Source: Candidatus Omnitrophota bacterium (lineage in GTDB: Bacteria; Omnitrophota; Gorgyraeia; Duberdicusellales; 4484-171). From it: 6,267 bases of DNA. Both the position numbers and the translations under genes were made by a program. Positions 1 through 4,362 of the stretch are shown here, piece by piece; the first letter of the stretch is position 1; every line of letters starts with the position of its first letter. The stretch is from contig JALOCC010000074.1 in the NCBI GenBank assembly GCA_023227945.1, positions 1 to 6,267 on the forward strand, given 5' to 3'. The notes under the pieces were generated by a model. That model was not told the origin of the DNA, made no database searches, and was given only the letters and a program-made list of their open reading frames with translations.

Positions 1-297
1 CCCGATATTGTTCTTGTGTCGATATGCCCAGAAAGCAGGACAATCATTTATATCCACGATGTACATAGGAGGATGAAAACATTCCTTCAATTCATCAAGA
101 GTCATTGTCGTTTTATTGCCTGCATCTGTAATGATTTGATATGAAAGGTTATTTCCTCCTAAAACCGAAACTAAAACGGCATTACCGACAAAATTTCCGT
201 TACGGGTAGGAAGCAAAGCCCCTACTTTTGTATAATCTCCGTCAGCATTTCCTTTTGCCCAAGGCGGCAAAGTAATCGTAAAAATTTCAGTTTCCAT
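1..297 (-). CDS. Hypothetical protein, C-terminus cut by window edge
   Basis: The frame is open from an ATG at 297 to base 1 (99 codons) with no stop, so the C-terminal end lies outside the window. The start is supported by a CAGGAG Shine-Dalgarno 5 nt upstream, and it lies 1 nt after the stop of the preceding gene, so the two are probably co-translated. The visible part has a beta-rich look: alternating hydrophobic stretches around residues 3-9 and 38-47, then a short acidic helix (TMTLDELKE) and a Cys/Pro/aromatic-rich segment (ECFHPPMY, DCPAFWAYRH). I recognise no family and see no catalytic motif, signal peptide or membrane segment. It is most likely the next member of the operon of small phage genes that begins at the promoter near 1720-1747. 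Confidence 0.8.
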   Translation of the reverse strand, partial: METEIFTITLPPWAKGNADGDYTKVGALLPTRNGNFVGNAVLVSVLGGNNLSYQIITDAGNKTTMTLDELKECFHPPMYIVDINDCPAFWAYRHKNNIG

Positions 298-298
298 A

Positions 299-508
299 TT
301 ACTCCTGATTCAACATTGTCCATTGTTTATGGAAGTCCTTACAAGTCCCTCTCCACGTCCTTACAAATCCTCGTTTAGAAAAATCTTCTGGACTTATCAT
401 AGTAACCCAATCATCAAGCTCTTCCGTACTTGCCGATTCAATTTTCATAACATCATTGAATTTGTCGTGTACATATTTGGCACCCAAAATCATTTCAGTT
501 GTTGGCAT
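299..508 (-). CDS. Hypothetical small protein, 69 aa
   Basis: The ATG at 508 is preceded by an AAAGGAAGT Shine-Dalgarno. The gene starts 13 nt after the stop of the 81-residue gene upstream and ends 1 nt before the next ATG, which fits an operon. The protein is soluble-looking and acidic in the middle (STEELDDWV, residues 27-35), followed by SPEDFSKRGFVRTW. There are no membrane segments, and the one cysteine (in RGTCKDF) gives no obvious metal site. I recognise no family. The coding call rests on the ribosome-binding site, the gene packing and normal-looking amino-acid composition. Confidence 0.8.
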   Translation of the reverse strand: MPTTEMILGAKYVHDKFNDVMKIESASTEELDDWVTMISPEDFSKRGFVRTWRGTCKDFHKQWTMLNQE

Positions 509-521
509 TATTCACTTCCTT

Positions 522-767
522 TCAGACATCCTTAAAAAGAAGAGGAGGGTGCATAATGATGCCAAGCATCTTCTGGAATTCAAAACGCTTCTTTTCTTTT
601 GCGATTTCCTTCTTCCGGTCTTCCGAGGAAAGACCTGCCCACCATTCCTGAGCCTTACGTTTAGCTTCCTCTTCCATTGCCAACGTTTCAGCTTGAAGCT
701 TAGCTTGTTTATCCTTCGCCTGCTGGATACGAATGTCTATGTTTCCACGATTTTTAGCCTGTCCCAT
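522..767 (-). CDS. Small highly charged helical protein with N-terminal MGQAKNRG motif, 81 aa
   Basis: The frame is open further upstream, but the start at 767 is chosen because AAAGGA lies 8 nt before it and because the protein then begins with MGQAKNRG. As I recall, this short N-terminal signature (M-x-x-AKxRG) recurs in small phage and bacterial hypothetical proteins. Residues 10-65 are almost entirely charged helix (many Lys, Glu, Gln and Ala; for example QQAKDKQAKLQAE and EDRKKEIAKEKKRFEFQK), so a single long helix or coiled coil is likely. A Trp pair (EWWAGL, 41-46) interrupts it, and the tail is hydrophobic (MHPPLLF). The function is unknown. A nucleic-acid or partner-binding role is only an inference from the charge pattern. 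Confidence 0.82.
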   Translation of the reverse strand: MGQAKNRGNIDIRIQQAKDKQAKLQAETLAMEEEAKRKAQEWWAGLSSEDRKKEIAKEKKRFEFQKMLGIIMHPPLLFKDV

Positions 768-802
768 TATTGTTTTCCTTTCAGTTGTAAATAGATTCTT
801 GT

Positions 803-985
803 TTACTCTTCTGTAAATGGTTTCGTCCAAGTCCAGATAGGGAAGAATTTCCCCTGTCCACCGAAACCCTGGTTCTTTAACATCCGACAAACAGATTCTG
901 CGGCTTCTGGAGAAGCATGAAAATCTTCACTATAACCAACTCCGGTTTCGGCATTATTCCACTGAGCACAAGATTTATACTTCAT
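803..985 (-). CDS. Small 'GFGGxGKxFP' phage-type protein, 60 aa
   Basis: The frame extends upstream to 1036, but I start the gene at the ATG at 985. That gives a GGAAGA Shine-Dalgarno and removes a Lys-rich N-terminus that is really another gene read out of frame. The gene overlaps the end of the preceding 55-codon gene by 11 nt. The protein reads as a compact domain: WNNAETGVGY, then a helix (SPEAAESVCRMLKNQG, 25-40), then GFGGQGKFFP (40-49) and W-T-W-T. The pattern of a VCxML helix followed by GFGGxGKxFPxxTW resembles, from memory, a small hypothetical family seen in phages and bacteria. No function is known to me. A single zinc site is unlikely because only two cysteines are present. Confidence 0.82.
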   Translation of the reverse strand: MKYKSCAQWNNAETGVGYSEDFHASPEAAESVCRMLKNQGFGGQGKFFPIWTWTKPFTEE

Positions 986-1142
986 AACGTTCTTCCATTT
1001 CTTCTTCTTCAAGAAGTTCAAGAGTGGATTCTTCAAGATATTCTAATGGACATCCAGTCGCCTTAAGAACCATCTGAATTCTTAAAACACGTTCGGATTT
1101 CGGATGTGCCATTTCTTCAAGAAGTTCATTCCTGTCTTTCAT
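975..1142 (-). CDS. Small acidic protein, 55 aa, coupled to the uS10-like gene
   Basis: The ATG at 1142 lies in an ATGA overlap with the stop codon of the uS10-like gene, with a strong AAGGAAGT Shine-Dalgarno placed inside the end of that gene. This is a classic arrangement for translational coupling. The 55-residue product is strongly acidic, especially its C-terminal half (CPLEYLEEST, then LELLEEEEMEERYEV), and is probably helical throughout. A 16-bp direct repeat, TTCTTCAAGAAGTTCA on the plus strand (1005-1020 and 1113-1128), encodes its two ELLEE segments in the same frame. It ends inside the start of the 60-residue gene. The family is not recognised. Because of the coupling it may be made in proportion to the uS10-like protein and could bind it, but that is inference. 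Confidence 0.8.
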   Translation of the reverse strand: MKDRNELLEEMAHPKSERVLRIQMVLKATGCPLEYLEESTLELLEEEEMEERYEV

Positions 1143-1447
1143 TCTACTTCCTTCATTTCAATCCCGACGTTGTTTGAAACGGCAAGATTGCTAAATGCCC
1201 TGAACATTTCAGACTTCTTTTCTAGATTAGCGATATTGCCGACATCTACATCAAGAATTCTTGAATAGACCGGAATAAAATTAGCGACAATTCCTCTTTT
1301 GCCCTTTCCGGAATGTCTTACTGGAAGAGGAATGGGGCCGATAATAGCGTTTTTCATGCCAATCTTTGCAAGACAGTCAATAATATCAGTTACGACAGTA
1401 TCGGATTGCCTTGCATCTGTAGAAAAGATTTTAAGTCTAAGTTTCAT
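1139..1447 (-). CDS. Ribosomal protein uS10 (NusE)-like protein, 102 aa
   Basis: The N-terminal half matches bacterial uS10 closely from memory. Residues 4-8 RLKIF correspond to RLKAF at the start of S10. A DxRxxD stretch (11-16), an amphipathic helix with conserved spacing (VVTDIIDCLAKIG, 18-30) and the S10 hallmark GPIPLP at 37-42 (E. coli 38-43) follow. The total length (102 against 103) is the same, and the end (VGIEMK, 94-99) resembles S10's closing strand. Known uS10 sits in the 30S head and, as NusE with NusB, takes part in transcription antitermination. Here the long loop after GPIPLP appears shortened: the SPH and RTHKR signatures are missing, and YSRILDV (61-67) may take the place of HKRLLDI. 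It follows the 80-residue gene by 1 nt and overlaps the next by 4 nt. Its Shine-Dalgarno (GGTGAAG) is modest. Confidence 0.72.
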   Translation of the reverse strand: MKLRLKIFSTDARQSDTVVTDIIDCLAKIGMKNAIIGPIPLPVRHSGKGKRGIVANFIPVYSRILDVDVGNIANLEKKSEMFRAFSNLAVSNNVGIEMKEVE

Positions 1448-1448
1448 T

Positions 1449-1691
1449 TTACTTCACCCAAGGAATAACGGTATTGGTTTCAGCGGCTTGAACACACTTC
1501 GCAACCTGCCCAACATGGAGAACCGCGAAGTTCTTATAAGCTGGCTCCTTACTCCCATTGGGAAGCGGCGTGTATCGCAAGGCCATGAAACGACCAGTGC
1601 TATCACCTTCAACGTAGAAAGTGTCTCCGGGATTGATATCCGTTTCACCACGAAGAACTTTGTTCTGACTTCCGACTTTACCTTTGTACAT
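1449..1691 (-). CDS. Hypothetical beta-rich protein, 80 aa
   Basis: This is the first gene after the promoter at 1719-1747. The ATG at 1691 has a strong AAGGAAAGGAA ribosome-binding region, giving a short leader of about 20 nt. The protein looks like a small beta barrel: KGKVGSQNKVLRG, NPGDTFYVEGDSTG (20-33, strand-turn-strand), RFMALRYTPLPNG, and KNFAVLHVGQVAKCV (53-67). There is no signal peptide, membrane segment or metal site. I recognise no family. It ends 1 nt before the uS10-like gene, so the two are almost certainly co-transcribed and probably co-translated. Its small, strand-rich build would suit a nucleic-acid or protein-binding module, but nothing in the sequence proves that. Confidence 0.82.
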   Translation of the reverse strand: MYKGKVGSQNKVLRGETDINPGDTFYVEGDSTGRFMALRYTPLPNGSKEPAYKNFAVLHVGQVAKCVQAAETNTVIPWVK

Positions 1692-1718
1692 AGAAAATTC
1701 CTTTCCTTGAATGAAGAT

Positions 1719-1747
1719 AGATTATCGTTTTCGTAAGGACTTGTCAA
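1719..1747 (-). promoter_or_regulatory. Sigma-70-type promoter P3 for the uS10-like operon
   Basis: Read on the minus strand, a perfect -35 box TTGACA (1747-1742) is followed by a 17-nt spacer and -10 TAATCT (1724-1719). The expected transcription start is near 1712, about 20 nt before the ATG of the 80-residue gene. It sits in the only sizeable gap between that gene and the upstream 142-residue gene. The sequence from -10 onward matches promoters P1 and P2 at TAATnTATCnnnATTnAA, although the TG extension of -10 seen in those two is absent here. Confidence 0.75.
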
Positions 1748-1761
1748 TAGGGTTCTGTAGA

Positions 1762-2190
1762 TTACTTGACAATCATATCGAAGTGGATGCCAATCCGCTT
1801 GCCGTCTGCAAACAGGCAATTTACATAGTTCGTCCTAACACCCATAACCTTGGCTTCAACGATTCCACGACGCTTACCCATATTAACCTTCACTGTTTCG
1901 TCAACCTTAGGAAGAATAATTTCAGCATTCCACTCAGGCCAAATCGTATCGATGTTCTTAGCGAAGGCTTCAATAATAGGAAGAACTTTCGCGCCTTCAG
2001 GATTAATACCGAGTTCCTTCAAAGTGTCGGGATCAAAATTGAAAAGAGCCTTAGACCACTTGTTAAAAACAGCATCAGGGATACCGCTACCGGCCTTGAC
2101 GCCACCATAACTACAGGTCAGACGGCGCTTGTTCAGAACCAAAGAAACATACTCATGACTGACGATGATGCGGGGCTGAATCTTTTTCAT
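1762..2190 (-). CDS. Hypothetical protein with possible C-terminal KOW/SH3-like segment, 142 aa
   Basis: The frame is open upstream to 2271, but the start is placed at the ATG at 2190. AGAAGGA lies just upstream, and promoter P2, whose -10 box is at 2248-2243, would leave any earlier start untranscribed. It is the only gene between P2 and P3. Residues 29-40 are Gly-rich (GGVKAGSGIPDA). Residues 43-90 look helical (FNKWSKALF, DTLKELGI, PIIEAFAKNIDTIWPEW). The C-terminus (VNMGKRRGIVEAKV then TNYVNCLFADGKRIGI, 102-137) resembles the basic beta-hairpin layout of KOW/SH3-like domains, in which a Gly-Lys-Arg-Gly turn is followed by short strands. That assignment is tentative, with no catalytic motif visible. 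The coding call is firm, the function unknown. Confidence 0.85.
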   Translation of the reverse strand: MKKIQPRIIVSHEYVSLVLNKRRLTCSYGGVKAGSGIPDAVFNKWSKALFNFDPDTLKELGINPEGAKVLPIIEAFAKNIDTIWPEWNAEIILPKVDETVKVNMGKRRGIVEAKVMGVRTNYVNCLFADGKRIGIHFDMIVK

Positions 2191-2242
2191 ATCGGTATTC
2201 CTTCTTCTAGGGCTAATCCCTATTGTTTGTTTCAATACCGAT
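2191..2242. repeat. 9-bp inverted repeat flanking the leader of the 142-aa gene
   Basis: Plus-strand ATCGGTATT at 2191-2199 and its exact reverse complement AATACCGAT at 2234-2242 face each other across 34 bp. The right arm lies just downstream of the P2 -10 box. The left arm fills the space between the Shine-Dalgarno and the ATG at 2190. Promoter P1 carries only the -10-proximal arm. The probable transcription start (about 2236) falls inside the right arm, so an RNA stem would be incomplete. A protein-binding operator pair is therefore the more likely reading. Confidence 0.5.
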
Positions 2243-2251
2243 ACATTACCA
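2230..2251 (-). repeat. 22-bp promoter-associated repeat, copy at P2
   Basis: A 22-bp block is identical to plus 5376-5397, covering the extended -10 box and the following 13 nt of both promoters. The conserved part past -10 reads ATCGGTATTGAAA on the minus strand. Sequence on both sides of the block differs, so conservation is centred on the promoter and its initial transcribed region. Confidence 0.85.
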
Positions 2252-2271
2252 AAAACCTTTGGTGTTGTCAA
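2243..2271 (-). promoter_or_regulatory. Sigma-70-type promoter P2 for the 142-aa gene
   Basis: On the minus strand, TTGACA (2271-2266), a 17-nt spacer and TAATGT (2248-2243) form a near-consensus promoter. TGG directly before the -10 box adds an extended -10 element. The -35 box begins 6 nt after the TAG stop of the 116-residue gene. The spacer holds a small dyad, ACCAAA/TTTGGT (plus 2248-2253 and 2258-2263). From just before -10 through the start region it is identical to P1 over 22 bp (2230-2251). Confidence 0.8.
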
Positions 2272-2277
2272 TATGGT

Positions 2278-2628
2278 CTATTCAAAAATTCCAGATTCTG
2301 CAATCACACGGTTGATAACGGCTTTCTTTTCTTCTTCTGTAAGGCTTTGAAAGTCTTTTCTTTCCGGGATCATTCCCAACTTATCGGGACGGAATTCGCC
2401 ATAGACATCAGCAAGGTCTTCGAACCGTGCTTCCGTGTCAAGCCATTTCTTCTGTTCTCTGTTATAATAACGTTCAAAGCGCGCATGTCTAAGAGACCCT
2501 ATTTCAAAAGGGTTAAACATTTCGTTGTAAGTTGTACCCTGGGTTTCCCTCAACACGGCAAAAACAAAATCAGAATCAATTTTCTTTCGTCTATCTGTGG
2601 GGCGCATGTAATCATAATTAGTTTTCAA
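2278..2628 (-). CDS. Hypothetical protein with TTG start, 116 aa
   Basis: The start codon is taken as TTG at 2628. It overlaps the TGA of the upstream gene as TTGA, exactly like the ATGA overlap seen elsewhere here, and AAGGA lies 7 nt upstream. The first in-frame ATG is seven codons in and lacks such a site, and an earlier in-frame TTG at 2643 would place AAGGA inside the gene. The product is charged and soluble: MRPTDRRKK near the N-terminus, an aromatic/basic stretch (RHARFERYYNREQKKW, 47-62), an acidic helix (ARFEDLADVYGEF, 67-79), and a C-terminal helix beginning SLTEEEKKAVINRVIA. The stop is TAG, directly followed by promoter P2. No family recognised. Confidence 0.83.
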   Translation of the reverse strand: MKTNYDYMRPTDRRKKIDSDFVFAVLRETQGTTYNEMFNPFEIGSLRHARFERYYNREQKKWLDTEARFEDLADVYGEFRPDKLGMIPERKDFQSLTEEEKKAVINRVIAESGIFE

Positions 2629-2930
2629 TTGCAGTCCTTCCAAATTTCATGTTGTTTTCTGTGGGTTTCCCAGTCTCTGACAGCAATCCGAATTGTGTAT
2701 TTCTTATCACTGTATCCGTACGCGACTTCAGGCCCGCAACGGCAAACGACTTTGTATTCCCCGAACTGGTTTTGTTGCAATTTGTATGTTATGGGTAAAG
2801 TCGGTTCTGGTTTGTCTGAAAACGATATTCTCACCCAACGAGAAACACCGAACGACATAGCCGCAGCACTCGCCATTAATCCAGCATAACAAATACAGGA
2901 CACAATTGTTTTTTTCATTGTTTCTTTCAT
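2625..2930 (-). CDS. Hypothetical exported or membrane-anchored protein, 101 aa
   Basis: The ATG at 2930 has an AAGGAAT Shine-Dalgarno and lies 1 nt after the stop of the Thg1-like gene. A second in-frame ATG four codons on lacks a ribosome-binding site. The N-terminus is Lys-containing (MKETMKK) followed by a hydrophobic segment at about 8-29 (IVSCICYAGLMASAAAMSF). It fits a signal peptide with an A-x-A-like end or a single membrane anchor. The rest is a small, strand-rich domain with a CRC pair (63-65) and a Cys near the end (KDCN), so disulfides outside the cytoplasm are conceivable. The last codons overlap the next gene's TTG start by 4 nt. Family not recognised. Confidence 0.82.
   Translation of the reverse strand: MKETMKKTIVSCICYAGLMASAAAMSFGVSRWVRISFSDKPEPTLPITYKLQQNQFGEYKVVCRCGPEVAYGYSDKKYTIRIAVRDWETHRKQHEIWKDCN
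2635..2639 (-). promoter_or_regulatory. Shine-Dalgarno that fixes the TTG start at 2628
   Basis: AAGGA on the minus strand ends 6 nt before the TTG codon at 2628, inside the last codons of the upstream gene. No ATG in the correct frame has a comparable site, so this element decides the start of the 116-residue gene. Confidence 0.65.
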
Positions 2931-2931
2931 T

Positions 2932-3738
2932 TTATTCCTTGGTTTTGATTTCGTGCCTGTCGAAAATCACATCTACAAGATTGGTGATTTTTGTTAAAAT
3001 CGGCCAATCAACTTCTTCCCATTCCGTCCTTTGAAAGGTGAAGTTCGGATCATTCTTCGCTGGGTGCTTGTCACCTATCTTCGAAAGATCTAGCGCATCC
3101 CGTCCATACGTCTTTGTAACAGGTGCAATAAGAGTTCCTCTTCTGAAGAAACGAGGATAATCATTAAAATTGATACCTTTCAAGAAAAGCATTTCCTGTT
3201 TTTCCCTACCTATCTTCCCGTGACATTCCTTGTCGCTATAATACGCCCTTGCCGCCATAGAAACGGCGTTCTTCGTCGCGTCCTGTTCTCTCCAAATCAG
3301 TGCGTTGCAAGCCTCCTGTTTCGAAGGGACTCCAAAAACGCGACAATCAAAACTGGGGTTCTTCACGCAGTAGTCTGGCTTATGAATCCTGCAAGCCTGA
3401 TAGAAATACAGAGTCGCTAGACTTGCGAGATTGGAAACCATTTTGCTGTGCCTACCGTTAAACCAAATCTGAGAGGTTCCTTCCGCATACCAAATCAGAG
3501 TAATTTCATCACTTTGTGTATAGGAAATGACAGGATTGGTTTCAATAGCAAGTCGTCTTGCAGTTTCAATCATCATCTTAGACATTTCTTCATCATAGGG
3601 TCGTTTCATTCCTCTGGTAAAAGTGTGGAAGCTCCTGCCGTCGATACGGGCAACGACAGGAAGACCCTTCATTAGACTTATTTCTGTTGCTGCCTCAAAT
3701 GATTTTATTCTGTCACCGAGGCTATCTTTATCAATCAT
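2932..3738 (-). CDS. Thg1 family protein (tRNA-His guanylyltransferase-like, 3'-5' polymerase)
   Basis: The family adds nucleotides to RNA 5' ends in the reverse (3'-5') direction. Eukaryotic Thg1 adds G-1 to tRNA-His, while bacterial, archaeal and other Thg1-like proteins can repair truncated tRNA 5' ends. The 268-residue product has the whole signature. VARIDGRSFHTF (29-40) carries the metal-binding Asp33. SYTQSDE (72-78) carries the catalytic pair Asp77/Glu78. GRHSKMVSNLAS (95-106) follows, then FDCRVFGVPS (130-139), and WREQDATKNAVS (149-160) with the conserved Arg, Asp and Asn. KGINFNDYPRFFRRGT (187-202) completes it. The length suits the family, and no motif is broken. The ATG at 3738 is preceded by AGAAAGG about 10 nt upstream. 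It follows the 68-residue membrane gene by 38 nt and precedes the exported-protein gene by 1 nt. Whether it adds G-1 or repairs ends cannot be told from sequence. Confidence 0.93.
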   Translation of the reverse strand: MIDKDSLGDRIKSFEAATEISLMKGLPVVARIDGRSFHTFTRGMKRPYDEEMSKMMIETARRLAIETNPVISYTQSDEITLIWYAEGTSQIWFNGRHSKMVSNLASLATLYFYQACRIHKPDYCVKNPSFDCRVFGVPSKQEACNALIWREQDATKNAVSMAARAYYSDKECHGKIGREKQEMLFLKGINFNDYPRFFRRGTLIAPVTKTYGRDALDLSKIGDKHPAKNDPNFTFQRTEWEEVDWPILTKITNLVDVIFDRHEIKTKE

Positions 3739-3776
3739 TTCATTAAACCTTTCTGTATAATTCTTTGTTTCCCGTG

Positions 3777-3983
3777 TTATGACGAAAGTGGATACTTTCC
3801 ACGTAGAGATTCTAGTTCCTCTAGTTCTTGCTTCTTTTCTGCGATGGCGTCTTCAAGAGCCCATCTGTCCGAATTACGAATTTTCTTTCCAAGCGTTCCC
3901 CCGCCGCCGCGACGCGCCCAAAAGAGGAACGACGACAGGAGTGCGAGAGATATGAATGGCGCGAGTGTTTTTAGTGTTTCCAT
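3777..3983 (-). CDS. Small membrane-anchored coiled-coil protein, 68 aa
   Basis: The product has one hydrophobic segment (residues 7-22, LAPFISLALLSSFLFW) followed by ARRGGGGT, suggesting an N-terminal anchor with the basic side inside. A charged helix at 39-62 (DRWALEDAIAEKKQELEELESLRG) is likely to form a coiled coil. Such anchor-plus-coil layouts occur among phage lysis accessory or spanin-like proteins, but nothing here proves that role. The ATG at 3983 has no Shine-Dalgarno, unlike nearly all its neighbours, and no better start exists in frame. It lies just after repeat copy 1, whose hairpin may influence it. The stretch 3898-3919 encoding the Gly run is much more GC-rich than its surroundings. 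Confidence 0.68.
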   Translation of the reverse strand: METLKTLAPFISLALLSSFLFWARRGGGGTLGKKIRNSDRWALEDAIAEKKQELEELESLRGKYPLSS

Positions 3984-3998
3984 AGTTTTGAAAGAATT

Positions 3999-4054
3999 CT
4001 AAAACATTTGCTTAACTCGCGAGCTACCGCGAGTCGAGTTGAAGCAGTTGTTAG
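3999..4054 (-). repeat. Imperfect direct repeat, copy 1, with alternative hairpins
   Basis: This 56-bp unit is repeated at 4306-4362. Identical parts are 19 bp at 4002-4020 (AAACATTTGCTTAACTCGC), GTC-AGTTGA near 4033-4042 with one change, and CAGTTGTTAG at 4045-4054. The middle differs (12 against 14 nt). Two competing hairpins are visible: a perfect 7-bp stem ACTCGCG/CGCGAGT (4015-4021 with 4028-4034, 6-nt loop), and a 10-bp stem with one bulge (4010-4019 with 4035-4045). It starts at the stop codon of the 63-residue gene and fills the gap before the 68-residue gene. Confidence 0.75.
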
Positions 4055-4242
4055 TAACTCTTTTCAGGTTCTCCTTGAAACAAATACGAGTCAAGAAAAA
4101 CAGTATCACAAGTTTCTTTTTCACATCCTTCGGAAGTACCAACGGTTATATCAAAATCGATCATGGTGTTGTGCGCAACAACTTTGACTTCCGCGTTCTG
4201 GTTATACTCTACTAGTTTTTCTATCAAGTCCTTAACAAGCAT
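4051..4242 (-). CDS. Small phage-type protein of the 'xKDLIEKLxxxxxxAEV' kind, 63 aa
   Basis: The ATG at 4242 has an excellent AAAGGAG Shine-Dalgarno about 7 nt upstream. The N-terminus MLVKDLIEKLVEYNQNAEVKVVAHN follows a pattern I recall from many small phage hypothetical proteins: a helix 'VKELIE-L', then 'D/N-A-E-V', then a beta strand and an acidic C-terminal half. Here that half has ITVGTSEGCEKETCDTVFLDS with two cysteines (40 and 45). The function of such proteins is not known to me. Its stop codon lies inside repeat copy 1. It overlaps the end of the short HTH-like frame upstream by 11 nt. Confidence 0.85.
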   Translation of the reverse strand: MLVKDLIEKLVEYNQNAEVKVVAHNTMIDFDITVGTSEGCEKETCDTVFLDSYLFQGEPEKSY

Positions 4243-4345
4243 CCTCTTTCTCCTTTCGCGGATTGTCCGCGTATTGGCGCAGCCGATATGCGACTGTCCG
4301 TCGTCCTAAACATTTGCTTAACTCGCAACGCGTAAGTGTTGTCAA
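4232..4345 (-). CDS. Short HTH-like reading frame, possible small gene or remnant
   Basis: Directly after the TGA of the 96-residue gene the same frame stays open for 49 codons. It reads like protein: NNWINLTTLTRCELSKCLG then RRTVAYRLRQYADNPRKEK. The segment TRCELSKCLGRRTVAYRLRQ has the spacing of a helix-turn-helix (helix, Leu-Gly turn, Arg-rich recognition helix). The only usual start codon is TTG at 4345 (37 residues), with merely GGA 5 nt upstream. The end overlaps the next gene by 11 nt, as happens between real genes here. Part of it lies in repeat copy 2. It may be a real small DNA-binding protein with a poor start, a remnant of a larger gene, or chance. Confidence 0.4.
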   Translation of the reverse strand: MTTLTRCELSKCLGRRTVAYRLRQYADNPRKEKEDAC

Positions 4346-4362
4346 GTTGATCCAGTTGTTAG
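4306..4362 (-). repeat. Imperfect direct repeat, copy 2
   Basis: This is the partner of 3999-4054, 57 bp long, sharing the 19-bp core at 4308-4326, GTCAAGTTGA at 4341-4350 and CAGTTGTTAG at 4353-4362. The middle (4327-4340) is unlike copy 1. The outer stem remains possible in weaker form: on the minus strand AACTTG can pair with CGAGTT through one G-T pair. A short TTACGC-type stem can also form. It overlaps the HTH-like open frame, unlike copy 1, where that frame is shifted. Confidence 0.75.

Noticed and set aside
986..1036. Longer N-terminus (MKNPLLNFLKKKKW...) for the 60-aa protein
   Set aside because: This stretch is the 55-codon acidic gene read in another frame. The ATG at 985 has its own ribosome-binding site.
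1711..2889. 392-codon open frame on the plus strand
   Set aside because: It runs antisense through four well-supported minus-strand genes and two promoters, has no ribosome-binding site and has an unnatural composition. It is a shadow of the minus-strand codon usage.
3739..3776. Separate promoter before the Thg1-like gene (TATACA near 3755)
   Set aside because: No acceptable -35 box lies 16-18 nt upstream, so the gene is more simply read from P1.
4317..4345. TTGACA (4345-4340 on the minus strand) in repeat copy 2 as another promoter
   Set aside because: At 17-19 nt spacing the -10 position reads GTTAAG/TTAAGC/TAAGCA, a poor match, and copy 1 lacks the -35 sequence.
3999..4362. tRNA-like T-arm (TTGC, 7-nt loop, GCAA) in the repeats
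   Set aside because: The loop GAGTTAA is not a TTCRANY-type T-loop, and no acceptor, D or anticodon arms fit around it.
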